64,000 nt of DNA from Larus michahellis. Its lineage: Eukaryota; Chordata; Aves; Charadriiformes; Laridae. A model generated the notes under the pieces. That model was not told where the DNA came from. It saw nothing but the letters and a program-made list of their open reading frames with translations, and ran no database searches. The position numbers were made by a program, and so were the translations under genes. Numbering within the stretch: position 1 is the stretch's first letter; each line of letters starts with the position of its first letter. This document shows positions 36,375-46,298 of this stretch, piece after piece. Location of the stretch: positions 19,591,419-19,655,418 of the forward strand of contig NC_133906.1 of assembly GCF_964199755.1 (NCBI RefSeq). The letters are read 5' to 3'.

Positions 36375-36690
36375 GTGATCCATCCCGGAAAGGGGGTGAC
36401 ATGCTGGAAATGGGGTAACATACTGGAAATGGGTGACATGCGCTTGGAAAGGTGTGAGGCATGCCAGGAAGGGGTGACACTCTGGGCAAGGGGTGACACG
36501 CACCAGGATGGGGGTGATGTAGACTGGGAAGGAGGTGACACCCACCAGGATGGTGGTGGCCTACCTGCCGGGAAGAGAGTGATAAAAGCCAGGAACAGGT
36601 GACACTTGCTGGGAAGGGAGTGGCAGCCATTGAGAAGGGGGTGACCTATTGGGAAGGGGGTGACACATGCCAGGAAGGGGGTGTCCCCCA
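36375..36690. repeat. Degenerate minisatellite, unit about 18-24 bp
   Basis: About 14 imperfect copies of a unit resembling GGAAGGGGGTGACACGCACC. Copies differ in length and sequence (CTGGAAATGGGGTAACATA, CAGGATGGGGGTGATGTAG, TTGGGAAGGGGGTGACACA), which suggests an old array. The minus strand gives proline/histidine-rich spurious frames. Confidence 0.85.
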
Positions 36691-36899
36691 CCGGGAGGGC
36701 AGAGCAGAATCACGCGTCCCAGCCCAGCAGCTGCAGATGGCACGGGGCAGCCAGGACGGCACTGGTGTGCAGTAGCATGGCCAGATCCTGCGGTTTCAGG
36801 CCACCTCGGCCACCACACACGTGTGCCCATGTGCGGGGCAGCCCCGACACAGAGTGATGTGCCGCGGAGCCGCTGGTTCCTTCTGCCCGGCGGCAATAC

Positions 36900-37180
36900 C
36901 CGCCACTGGTGCTTGAGCTGTGGCTAATGTCCTTTCACCGTGTATTATACAAATAATATAAATAACTCGTCCTCGGACTTCAAACATGCCACTTCAGATG
37001 TATGGTGGGAGATTACAGAGTTTGTTAAAGCTCAGGTCTTCAATCATCCGGGCAGCTTCGAAGCTGCTCACTAAAATACAGATCAATGCTTCAATTTTAT
37101 GGGAGGCCTGTCCCATGTGACCAGACTCAAATCCCTTATTTTATGGCTTGCTTATACATTCCTGGTGAAAAACGGTTTAC
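36900..37180. promoter_or_regulatory. AT-rich candidate conserved noncoding element
   Basis: Sharp AT-rich island right after the minisatellite, including GTATTATACAAATAATAT, CTTCAATCATCCGGG, TCAATTTTATGGG and CCTTATTTTATGGCTTG. No open frame. It looks like a developmental enhancer by composition; not tested by alignment. Confidence 0.35.
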
Positions 37181-39089
37181 ATTTTGGGCCCCAGGAGCTC
37201 TCCTAAATCAGCTGCCAGGTTTTTGCAGCTGGTAGTAAAGGGAAGCGCTGTCATCGGGCTGCCCGGAGGTGAACAAACGAGCCGCCAGGCACGGGACTGA
37301 CGGCTCGCCCCGAGCCATGAGCCAGCTCCACGGCTGCTACCGTGACAAAGCGAGGGGACTCCGGCGAGGGGACACTGGCCGTGGCACCCTGGGCACCCCT
37401 GCAGCAGCAGCAGCCCCATGGCAGCATCTCCACCGGGGAGACCCCAAAGCTTTGAATCTTCGGAGACATGTGGATGAAAGGGTTAAGCCGGGCTGGACGG
37501 CTGGAGAGGAGAGGGATGCTAATCCCGCAGCTCTGGCCGCTGCTAATTATTTGCTGATTCAGCTGGTGAGCTGAGCCCAGCCTGAAGCCCGGGCCTCGGC
37601 CCTCTCCTGCTATCAGCGCCGGGGATGCTCGGGGCTCGGTGTCACTGTTTTCTCTTGAGAGGCAGAGCCGAGCAGGGTGCCTGAGCCCCAGCTGCCCTTC
37701 TGCCTTGAGAGTGGCAGCGCCGCGTCACAAGCAGGTTTTGCAGGGAAACTGAGGCACAGGTAGACCCGAAGGAGCTGTGATTTTATCCTCTCTCACCTTC
37801 CTGCAGCATTTCACCTCTTCCTTTCACTGGTGAGCGTGAGAAAGGGGACTGAGGCACTGCAGGGGCTCGGTCCCCTCGGAGGACCCCAAGCCCCAGCGAG
37901 GACCGGAGCTGCTGCCCGCCGCAATGGCACAGGGACGTGGGGGGAGAGCTCAGCTGTGTCCTCCCACCTTTGCCGGCTGCATCGCCTCCCCTCCTTTAAT
38001 GAGCACAGCAAGCTTCCAGCGTTTCCCAGCAGCAAAGTCCCCTGAGGTTAGCGCTAACGAAGTCCCCTCCAAAGTCCATAAACCCCCCGTTGTTGGCTGC
38101 CACCTCACCCGGGCAGCTTTGGCGATGAGTTATGGCCGGGCCGCTTAGCTCTTGCCGGCAAAGCAGAGCGCGGTCGGTAGCAGGCGGTGGCTGTAACTCC
38201 TGCCTGTACAAACACCCCCTCGCCCCGGCTCCTTCCCGACGGTGCCGTGACGGAAAGCAGCTGCTTTGCCGGGGAAGGAACCTTCAGGCTGTGGCCACTG
38301 AAGGGGGAAGGAGCCCGAAGGAGGAAGGCAGGAGCCTGGTTGTGCTGAGGGGGTGATGAACACAAGCGAACCTGAGGAGATGGTTGGATGTGGCGTTGTG
38401 GGGTGGGAGGATGGCTGAGCCCATAGCTTTTCCCTCCTGTTGCTTCCCAACGAGGATGTTGGCATGGAGGCACAAAGTCCCACAGGACGATCTTGCCTGA
38501 CCCACTCCCTGGCTCTCCTGCATGAGGAGGTTTGTCTCTTCACGGGGTTACCACAGGTTGTCCCCTGGGGTGGTCGTTCCCCCAGCCTGGTGGCTGAAAC
38601 TGGCCCCGCAGAGAGCACGTTGCCTCCAGTGAGCCCCGAAGGGGAGACCGGAGCCGCTGCTTCCCAGCACAGGTGTCTTACGGTACCTCCATCTGTGATG
38701 GATTGTTGGATGAGATGGGTCTGAAATCCATGCGGGCTGAGTTCCTCCAGCTCCTGCCCAAGCCAGCTTCGGTGGTACCCAGGTGGCACCCTGGGGAAGC
38801 CCAGCTCCTCCCACTGAGGCACCAAAACAGATAATATCAGCCCTCGGCTCCTGACCCCGCGGTGCTGAGGTGCTGGTCTCCTGCTCCAGGCATGGCTGGG
38901 CAGGGTTCCCTGTCCCCAGCTCTGGCGATGGCCAGGGCAAGGCTTCAGTAAAATGCCAGGTGATCTTATCCCACCCTTACTAAACAAAGCTGAATTTCCA
39001 TCTCGAGGAAAGCAGACAGTGTCCTCCCGCTTCCAGCTATTTAGGGGATGGTTGGTTTTTTTTTCCCCGGTTGCAAATGGGTAGCTTTG

Positions 39090-39214
39090 AGAAAGAAAGA
39101 AAGAAAGAAGGAAGGAAAGAAGGAAGGAAGGAAGGAAGGAAGGAAGGAAGGAAGGAAGGAAGGAAGGAAGGAAGGAAGGAAGGAAGGAAGGAAGGAAGGA
39201 AGGAAGGAAAGAAA

Positions 39215-39310
<96 letters not shown>

Positions 39311-39369
39311 AAAAGAAAAGAAAGAAAGAAAGAAAGAAAGAAAGAAGGAAAGAAAGAAAGAAGGAAGGA

Positions 39370-39425
<56 letters not shown>

Positions 39426-39433
39426 AGGAAGGA

Positions 39434-39529
<96 letters not shown>

Positions 39530-39538
39530 AAAGAAAAG
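39090..39538. repeat. (GAAA)n / (GGAA)n microsatellite, about 450 bp
   Basis: Pure purine tract of GAAA units with a central-left block of about 20 GGAA units (39120-39210) and scattered GGAA and GAAAA interruptions. All six frames are translatable as K/E/R or F/S/L repeats, which accounts for the long spurious frames here. Such long mirror-symmetric purine tracts can form triplex DNA and are length-unstable. Confidence 0.98.
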
Positions 39539-39910
39539 CCATATTCATCTGGCTTTGAAAATGCTGTAAATAAATCAATTCGCTCCCAGGGATAAGCTCT
39601 GCCTTCTCTTTGCGGTTGACTCCTGCCAGTGCTAATTGGAGCCAATAGGCACATCATGAGGGGAGCAACCCCCTTTACAGGCAACACTTTAGCCTGGCGA
39701 GCATGTTTACAGCCTTATTTCAAAGCCTTAAGGAGGAGGGATCTGTCATAAACCCTGGCAGTTTTTGCCGAGCGAATGGTGCTGCTAGAATATTTAAAAA
39801 CCCAGCGTTTGGGTGGAAAAATATAGAAAACACATGTGTTTCCATGCGAGCTCTGCCGCTGCTCAGAGCTGGATTTGTGGCAATGAGGGGGGAAGGCTCA
39901 GCCCCCAGAA

Positions 39911-39981
39911 CTGCTGGGGACGGCTCTTCCCCACCTCAGGACCTGCTAGGTCCCGAGGTGAGGAAGAGCCGTCCCCAGCAG
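39911..39981. repeat. 34-bp inverted repeat with 3-nt loop (hairpin/palindrome)
   Basis: Left arm 39911-39944 begins CTGCTGGGGACGGCTCTTCC and right arm 39948-39981 ends GGAAGAGCCGTCCCCAGCAG, with loop GCT. Only two of 34 positions mismatch (39931/39961 and 39938/39954). On the plus strand these are C-A and A-C, but on a minus-strand RNA both become G-U wobbles, so a minus-strand transcript would pair over all 34 positions. It could be a recent inverted duplication, a cruciform site, a MITE-like remnant or a small-RNA hairpin; no flanking target duplication was obvious. Confidence 0.9.
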
Positions 39982-40298
39982 GGATAGGGGATCAGGGTCT
40001 GAGGGCACTAATAGGTCTGAGTGACCTTGAGGACCTCCTGGGACCCCCAGCCTGCCCCTGCTGGGGGTTCTGTAGAAGCTCCGTGCAAAGCTGAAGGAGA
40101 CGTATTCCCTATACTGGGCTTCTCCTAAAATGAGCCCTTCAACTTTTGGGGTGCTTGAAGACAGTGATTTAGAAGAAAACCACCTTTCCCAGTCAATGGA
40201 AGAGTTCGGTGTTGGTTTTGGTTTTTAAAGAAAGAAATATCTTGGGGAAACTATACAAGTTAGTAAAGAAGTTTTCAGGATTACTTTTATCTGAAGAA

Positions 40299-40829
40299 AA
40301 TCATAGAATCATAGAACAGTTTCAGTTGGAAGGGACCTTAAAGATCATCTAGGTCCACCCCCCTGCCCTGGGCAGGGACACCTCCCACCAGCCCAGGTTG
40401 CTCCAAGCCCCGTCCAACCTGGCCTTGAACCCCTCCAGGGATGGGGCAGCCACAGCTTCTCTGGGCAGCCTGGGCCAGGGGCTCACCACCCCCAGAGTAA
40501 AGAGTTTCTCCCTAATATCTAATCTAAATCTCCCCTCTTTCAGTTTAAAACATTTACCCCTTGTCCTGTTGCTACGCTCCCTGATAGAGTCCCTCCCCAT
40601 CTTTCCTGTAGGCCCAGTACCAGCCTTTAGGGACTGGAAGGGGCTATAGTGTCTCCCTGGGGCCTTCTCTTCTCCAGGCTGAACACCCCCAACTCTATCA
40701 CCCTTTCCTTGTAGGAGAGCTGCTCCAGCCCTCTGATCATCTTTGTGGCCTCCTCTGGACTCGCTACAACAGGTCCATGTCCTCCTTGTGCTGGGGGCCC
40801 CAGGGCTGGACGCGGGACTCCAGGTGGAC
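40299..40829 (-). mobile_element. CR1 LINE, 3' end fragment
   Basis: The plus strand begins TCATAGAATCATAGAA, the reverse complement of the (ATTCTATG)n end typical of chicken repeat 1. It continues with the diagnostic complement of the CR1 3' region: GGAAGGGACCTTAAAGATCAT, CCCTGGGCAGGGACACCTCC, GGCCTTGAACCCCTCCAGGG, and CTTCTCTTCTCCAGGCTGAA further in, ending near GGACTCCAGGTG. It is 5'-truncated, as nearly all CR1 copies are, and carries only the 3' end of ORF2 and the 3' UTR, with no intact reverse transcriptase. Divergence looks moderate. Confidence 0.95.
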
Positions 40830-41319
40830 GTAATAAAATAAGGAGAGATTTCTTGCATTAAAGATGTCGATAAGGTCTATAGGAACAGTACTGCACAGGG
40901 GTTGGTGAATGGGTGAAGGAGCCACGTGCTGGGCGTGGGAAGGGGTGACCATGGCCCCTTGGGCTGAAGGAGCAGCAGGACCAGCCGCAGCCAACAGTGC
41001 CCGATGCTGGACGCTGCATCTCTTGCTGTGGTGCCATCTGCTCAGCACAACTGCCTCATCTCTAATACTTGGGGATAAACTAAGTGCAAATAATTAGCAA
41101 TAAATCATGTTTTCCTTGTGCAGATGTCCCTCATGGTGCCCTTTTGACCATACCCGCCCCCCCCCCCGCCCCACACACAGAAGCTAGAGGTGCGATTTCC
41201 CACCCTCCACAGGGTTAGGACCTCTCTGTCCCAGCAGGGTAGGGAGCAGGAGGTTGGCAGGACTCCAGCGGGGACACGGCGCTGCCACAAGCCTCCTCCC
41301 AAAGATGAATGGCTGCCAG

Positions 41320-41510
41320 TTTTCTTAATCCAGCCACTTTGGAAAAATTGTTTGTTCTCATCCTGTTTGAAACAGCTTCAAAGTGGCTCCAGTCTAGACT
41401 GTGCCAAGATAAATTACAAACCCAAGGCGCTGATATAAACCATAGGGGAAGGAGTCATTTGCTCTAATGTAATTAAAACAAGATATCATAATGTATGTAA
41501 GTATGCATAT
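41320..41510. promoter_or_regulatory. AT-rich candidate conserved noncoding element
   Basis: Contains CCAAGATAAATTACAAACCC, GATATAAACCATAGGGG, CTAATGTAATTAAAACAAG and ATCATAATGTATG. Compositionally distinct from the flanking repeats. Function is inferred only. Confidence 0.3.
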
Positions 41511-41742
41511 GTGGAGGCAGGCACGCTCCCTCCCGGCGGGGAAGGAGGAGGATGCTACCAGGCTGCACCCACCACAGGTTGAACCATCTCCACCAGGGTG
41601 GTGTCTTCTGCCCCCTTTAAAGAGGGGTTGAGCAGGGAGACCACGCCCCCAGCACCTGCCAGCCAATCAGGCTGTGGCAGAGCCTTTGACATCACCACTG
41701 CTGGGATGAAAGCTGAAAGGGCTGAGCTCTGCTGCAGATGGC

Positions 41743-41864
41743 TTGGGGTTGGGGTTGGGGTTGGGGTTGGGGTTGGGGTTGGGGTTGGGGTTGGGGTTGG
41801 GGTTGGGGTTGGGGTTGGGGTTGGGGTTGGGGTTGGGGTTGGGGTTGGGGTTGGGGTTGGGGTT
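41743..41864. repeat. (TTGGGG)20 perfect hexanucleotide array
   Basis: About 20 uninterrupted TTGGGG units on the plus strand. This is the ciliate (Tetrahymena) telomere unit and a one-base variant of the vertebrate TTAGGG. The complete lack of drift points to recent expansion. It has strong G-quadruplex potential. It continues into a degenerate GTGGTC/GTT array (41865-42000). Confidence 0.97.
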
Positions 41865-42000
41865 GTTGTTGTCGTGGCTGTGGTCGTGGTCGTGGCTGTG
41901 GTCGTGGTCGTGGTCGTGGCTGTCGTCGTGGTTGTGGTCGTCATTGTGGTTGAGGTTGTTGCTGCGTGGTGGTGGTGGTTGTTGCGTGGTGGTGGTTGGC
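41865..42000. repeat. Degenerate GTGGTC / GTTGTG simple repeat
   Basis: Imperfect GTCGTGGCTGTGGTC units flanking the TTGGGG array, then GTGGTGGTGGTTGTTGCGTGG. Probably the same replication-slippage locus. Confidence 0.85.
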
Positions 42001-42369
42001 CATATCCATGGTCCTGGCGCATGGTGATTGGTGCCCGTATGTGGGGCTGGTGTGAGGTGCCATCGCTGGAAGCAAAGGGGAGGACTCCGGAAGGGTGGCA
42101 GCGTGCCAAGGGAGGCCCAGGCTGTCGTCATGGAAGGAAGAGAAAGGCAGAAGAAGGGGCTGCCCCAATGCAAGAGATGAAACAGGGAATGTGGGTCTTC
42201 CAACATCAGGGTGCTTTTCATCAAAGTGCACCTGATGGGACCCTTCCTCCACACCTCCTGCGGGGGCAGCTGAGGAAAAGGGTCTTTTCTCCACAAAAGG
42301 TACAGGGTGAAAGAAACACTTCTTCCTTCACCTGGAATAGGTCTGATTTGTGATGAACTAGGGGAAAAA

Positions 42370-42720
42370 AAAAGTTATCCTTCCGCTTCTAATTGAATTA
42401 AATGCAACTCAAGTGAAATAGATGGGGATCCCCTTACCCCTTAACTCTCCTTTCATTTACCAAAAATGAGAAGAAGAAACAGAAGGAACAAGCTCTTACA
42501 TTTGGGGGAAAGGAAATTAAATCAAATTAAGATAACAATTCTAACTTTGAGTCATTTTGTTGACAAATAAATACAAGGGTCCTTGCTGAATAACGCTTAC
42601 ATAAATTTAAGAGACTTTTTAAAAATTTAACGATGATTGGTTTTTCAACATGACTTGGCATACAGACAAAGCTCAGTGAAATCGAGTCCGATAAAAAGAG
42701 GCAATTAACAGCAAAGGTGT
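42370..42720. promoter_or_regulatory. AT-rich candidate conserved noncoding element
   Basis: About 350 bases of low-CpG sequence with TTCTAATTGAATTAAATG, ATTAAATCAAATTAAGATAAC (GATA/HOX-like), TTGACAAATAAATAC and TTTTTAAAAATTTAACGATG. No convincing coding frame on either strand. A candidate distal enhancer by composition. Confidence 0.3.
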
Positions 42721-44879
42721 GTGTCGTTTTCTTTCAATAGCATTATTACACTTGAAAATTAAGATGTGCGTATGTAGAGCTGGAGGTGTATGTGTATAAA
42801 CACGTATGTATGTATAGGTGTTTGTGAGTGCACTTATGTTGCTATACACCATGCCCCCCCCCACACTCCTATTCTCCCCAAGGCCACCACCGTGCCACGG
42901 CCGGGCTTTAACCTCCCTCGGATCTCCTCTCTGGGGCTCGTTCCCTGCAGCCCGCAGCAGCAGAGCACCCAAATGCCATCTCAGGTGGCAGATGCTTTCA
43001 CCCTTGCGTTAACCGCGACACGGTTCTTTTTCCAGTTAGTCCTGAAATGTCTTTTCCCTCGGTGCTGCCCAGACGCTGACCCCGAAGGCACGGTGACGGT
43101 GCCGATGCGGTGGCCACAACCCTGCCGCCCTGATGCCACGACGTGATGTGACGGACGCGTGTGGAGTTTCAGCTCGTGCCACAAGAGGTCTCACGGATTT
43201 CACTGGGCACATCAGAGGAATAAAATCCCGGTTAATGTGAGCGGGGGTAACGCTCGTGGGACCTCTCTGAGGCAGGTGGAGCACAGTTGTGTCTGGGCTC
43301 TTACTTTCCTCAGGAACGGCCCTAAAGCTTCTGCCTGACAGCCCGTGAGCCCATCTCCAAAGCTACTTTATGGCTGGTGAGAGGGTCGCATGCGAAAAGC
43401 AAGTGGCCCTCATCACTCCTGGCAAATCACTCAGAATATATTTTTATGGATGTTTTGGAGCCCATGGGTGCGGAGAGCCCATGGCCACGGGGCACAAGCT
43501 GCTGCTTTTATCAGGTTGTGCCCATCCCAGTGCAGGGCAACTTGCTTTGCTCCTTGCCCGCATCCTGTTTACATCCCACAGGAGACACTGTCGACTCCAT
43601 GGCTCCGTGTGGGCAAACCACGGCCCCGGCACCGCGTCCTCCCACCGGGGCTGCCCCCACCCTCCCAGCACTCACGAGGGCTCTGCGGATGCATAAATTT
43701 CAGCTCGGTGCTTTGAAGTCCCCAAGGAGGAGAGTTGTTGTTTTTGTTTGCGACGTGGCTTATCGCCGGGACGCCTCCCGCCTGTCTCTCGCCGCATGGC
43801 CCCGGCCCGCCGTCCGTGCAGCCCCGCTGCCAGGGACCGCCGGGCTGCCAGCGCCGGCTGATAAGGATGATGGATGGCGAGGAGGCTGGCTCCACCACGG
43901 CCCGGCCGCTTCCTGGGAGCCGGGGCCAGCCCAGTGCTCCCTGAGCCCAGAGGAATGCATGTTGGAGGGATGGAGAGCCAGCATGGGATGCGAGCAGCTC
44001 CCTGCCCGGCTGATCCCTTCACCAGCTCCGACAGTGGGTGTTGATACCGCTCGCACATCAGCCGTGGTCCTTGCCATATTCTCTTGCCCATGGAGCAGGG
44101 GCGGCAGCACAGACCCAAATCTGCAGCCTGGGGGGTGGCAGTGAGATGCTCCCCGCCCTGCTCCACCACCTCCGGGGCAGCTCCGCAGCCCACCCTGGTC
44201 CCCTCTCTGGGATGAGGGCAGTGGGTGGCTTTGGCAGGTGATGGGGGGGAAAAGCCACTGCGCTGCTGGGGTGGCACCACACCTATTGGCAGGAGCCTGA
44301 CGGCATGGGGTGACCTGTGAGCGGATGATCCTCGTGTGTCACGTGGTGACACAAGCACCAACAAGTCCCTACCCTGGGTTCAGGGCATCCCAGCCAGGAA
44401 ACGATGCCGCACCACATCCCTTCATACCTGGGTCTCCCCAGCCTTCAGCCAAGCTCTTTGCAGTGATTTTCGGAGCCGAGCCGCTGCTAATATACCTGGA
44501 GCAACTCCCTCCATGGGTCAGCTCTTGTTCCTGACTCAAAGCAAGCCAAGGGAAACATTTTCATGCAGCTACCACAAGAACCAAGGTGTAATTTCTCTGC
44601 AATGCCATTCTTGCTTCTCTCCCTTACCACGGTTTTTCTTTGCCTCCATTTGACGCAAACCTTCCTCCCTTTTATATTTCTTTCCCCTTCCCTTTCCCCC
44701 AGCCTGCTCTATGGAGGACTAAACGCCTCTGCTCCCGGGTTCCAGCTGCAGAAAGCAGCCAGCCCAAATCCCCTTCCCCTGGCAAGAGTCTGGATTTGGT
44801 CCCCTCTAACAGGCAGGATAACGAAGAGCCCAGAGCACGGAGATTACCACTAGCCCACGTCCCCAAAGCATCGCTCTCC

Positions 44880-45180
44880 GAGCCATGCCAAATGCGAACC
44901 TGGGATAAAACACGCTAATCGCAGCGCCTCGGTCAGACAATGGAAAAATCGGATGCCTTTCCACGCCAGGCTCATTACGAGGGTTTCTTAAATGGAGGTT
45001 GTTCTTGTAATTAAATAGCCGTATCTTGGCTCCCCAAGACAGGAGGAAAAGGCAATTTGAAAATGTATTAAAACAGGGGTTTTGGCAATTCTCCTGGATT
45101 TAGAACAATTCATGGATTTAAATTGTTCCATTTCAAATATGTGTGCTAGCTTTCAATGGAATTAAATAAAGATGTGCAAG
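44880..45180. promoter_or_regulatory. AT-rich candidate conserved noncoding element
   Basis: Contains ACGCTAATCGCAGC, GACAATGGAAAAATCGG (SOX-like), TTCTTGTAATTAAATAGCCG, GGATTTAAATTGTTCC and GGAATTAAATAAAGATG. Sharp AT-rich island and no coding frame. One of the most enhancer-like blocks of the desert. Confidence 0.35.
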
Positions 45181-46274
45181 ATGGAGGGAAGGCGGCGCTT
45201 TCCTGGATGCTTTTCCCTCTCCGGCTATCAAGGGAAGGGGTAACACTGGGCTCTGCGAACTTACTTGGTAGCAGTGCGGTTTTTGGGCTGCTCTGTGTGG
45301 CTGATGCTGTGGCTGACTCAGCTGATGAGTGTTGGAAAGCAAGAAGTCCAATTAATGCCAAGTTTCCCAAAGTTTTTCAGCCTGGCTTCTGGTTTTACGC
45401 TTACCTCCTGCGCTCCCTGCCGTGCTCCTGCCACCAGTGGGACCGGCTCCCCCTGCACAAGCCGTGACTGTCTGGGCATGGACAGGCTCCTCTTGTCCAG
45501 CTGCTTTTTCTGCAGGGATGCCACGTCGAAAAGAATAGTCTAAAGACTGATAAAGGACTGCTCAAGCACCATGCCTTCATACACACCCTTTGATTTGGCA
45601 TGAAGCCACGGTAATATCATCATTATACAACTTTTTACATCTACAGGGAGAAAAGCATCACGTATTTGAGAAAATCTAGCACCTCTTTGACTCCAAGAAA
45701 AGAAAAAAAACACCCTTAATTTCTCTTTAGACAGCAGCTCTCGTGCTGGGAAGGTTTATTTTGACGATAGCAGTCAAACCTCCTCACTTGACCGTGGGTA
45801 GCTGCTGGGGAGGAAGGATCCAGCAGCACCCCGAAAAGCTGTCCCCTCTTTTAGGCAGCTCCTGGAGAGAGCAACCTCTTTGCAGAGCGCTCGCTTACCT
45901 TTGCCTGCTTGTGTATTTATTAATGACTTATTTTAAGCCCAAGTAACAGACAAATCCTCTCCCTGCTCCCTCTGGCTCCTCTGGCATCGTGCGTGCGTGT
46001 GTGTCAGTGGGCAGCTGGGAGGTGAACGGGAGATGAACTATGAGACAACTTACTCGGGTAGCAGGGAGGATGAAGGAATAGTTTGAATCCAGCCCAAATC
46101 CTGAGCTCTGTGGGCTTGACATAAGCATTTAAGCCTTTGGTTGGGATCTGGTGATAGAAGAGGGCTGGAAAGCACATTTCTGCTGTGGTTAAAGGTCCTT
46201 TTGTCGGTCCATAAATCCAGAGGGAGGTCTGTTTATTCTGTTTACTGCAGTTACCTAACCTGTGAGCCTCCGTG

Positions 46275-46298
46275 TAAATCACGGCAAGCCGTGATTTA
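46275..46298. repeat. Perfect 11-bp inverted repeat, 2-nt loop
   Basis: TAAATCACGGC AA GCCGTGATTTA, a perfect 24-bp near-palindrome. It could be a dimeric transcription-factor site or a chance structure. Confidence 0.9.

Larger units (their letters stand above)
34001..43000. other. Upstream HAND1 gene desert, part 2 (repeat-rich)
   Basis: No supportable gene. Most of the window's tandem repeats and the best CR1 copy lie here and are listed separately. AT-rich candidate elements are at about 36000-36240, 36900-37180, 41320-41510 and 42370-42720. Long open frames over 38145-39578 and 41598-42353 are translations of simple repeats. Confidence 0.5.

Noticed and set aside
38145..39578. 477-codon minus-strand frame and matching plus-strand K/E frames
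   Set aside because: Mostly a translation of the GAAA/GGAA microsatellite (phenylalanine/serine/leucine repeats).
41743..41864. True telomere or chromosome end
   Set aside because: Unique sequence continues for over 22 kb on the right, and the unit is TTGGGG, not the vertebrate TTAGGG.
41598..42353. Glycine/valine- or proline/asparagine-rich frames
   Set aside because: Translation of TTGGGG and GTGGTC simple repeats.
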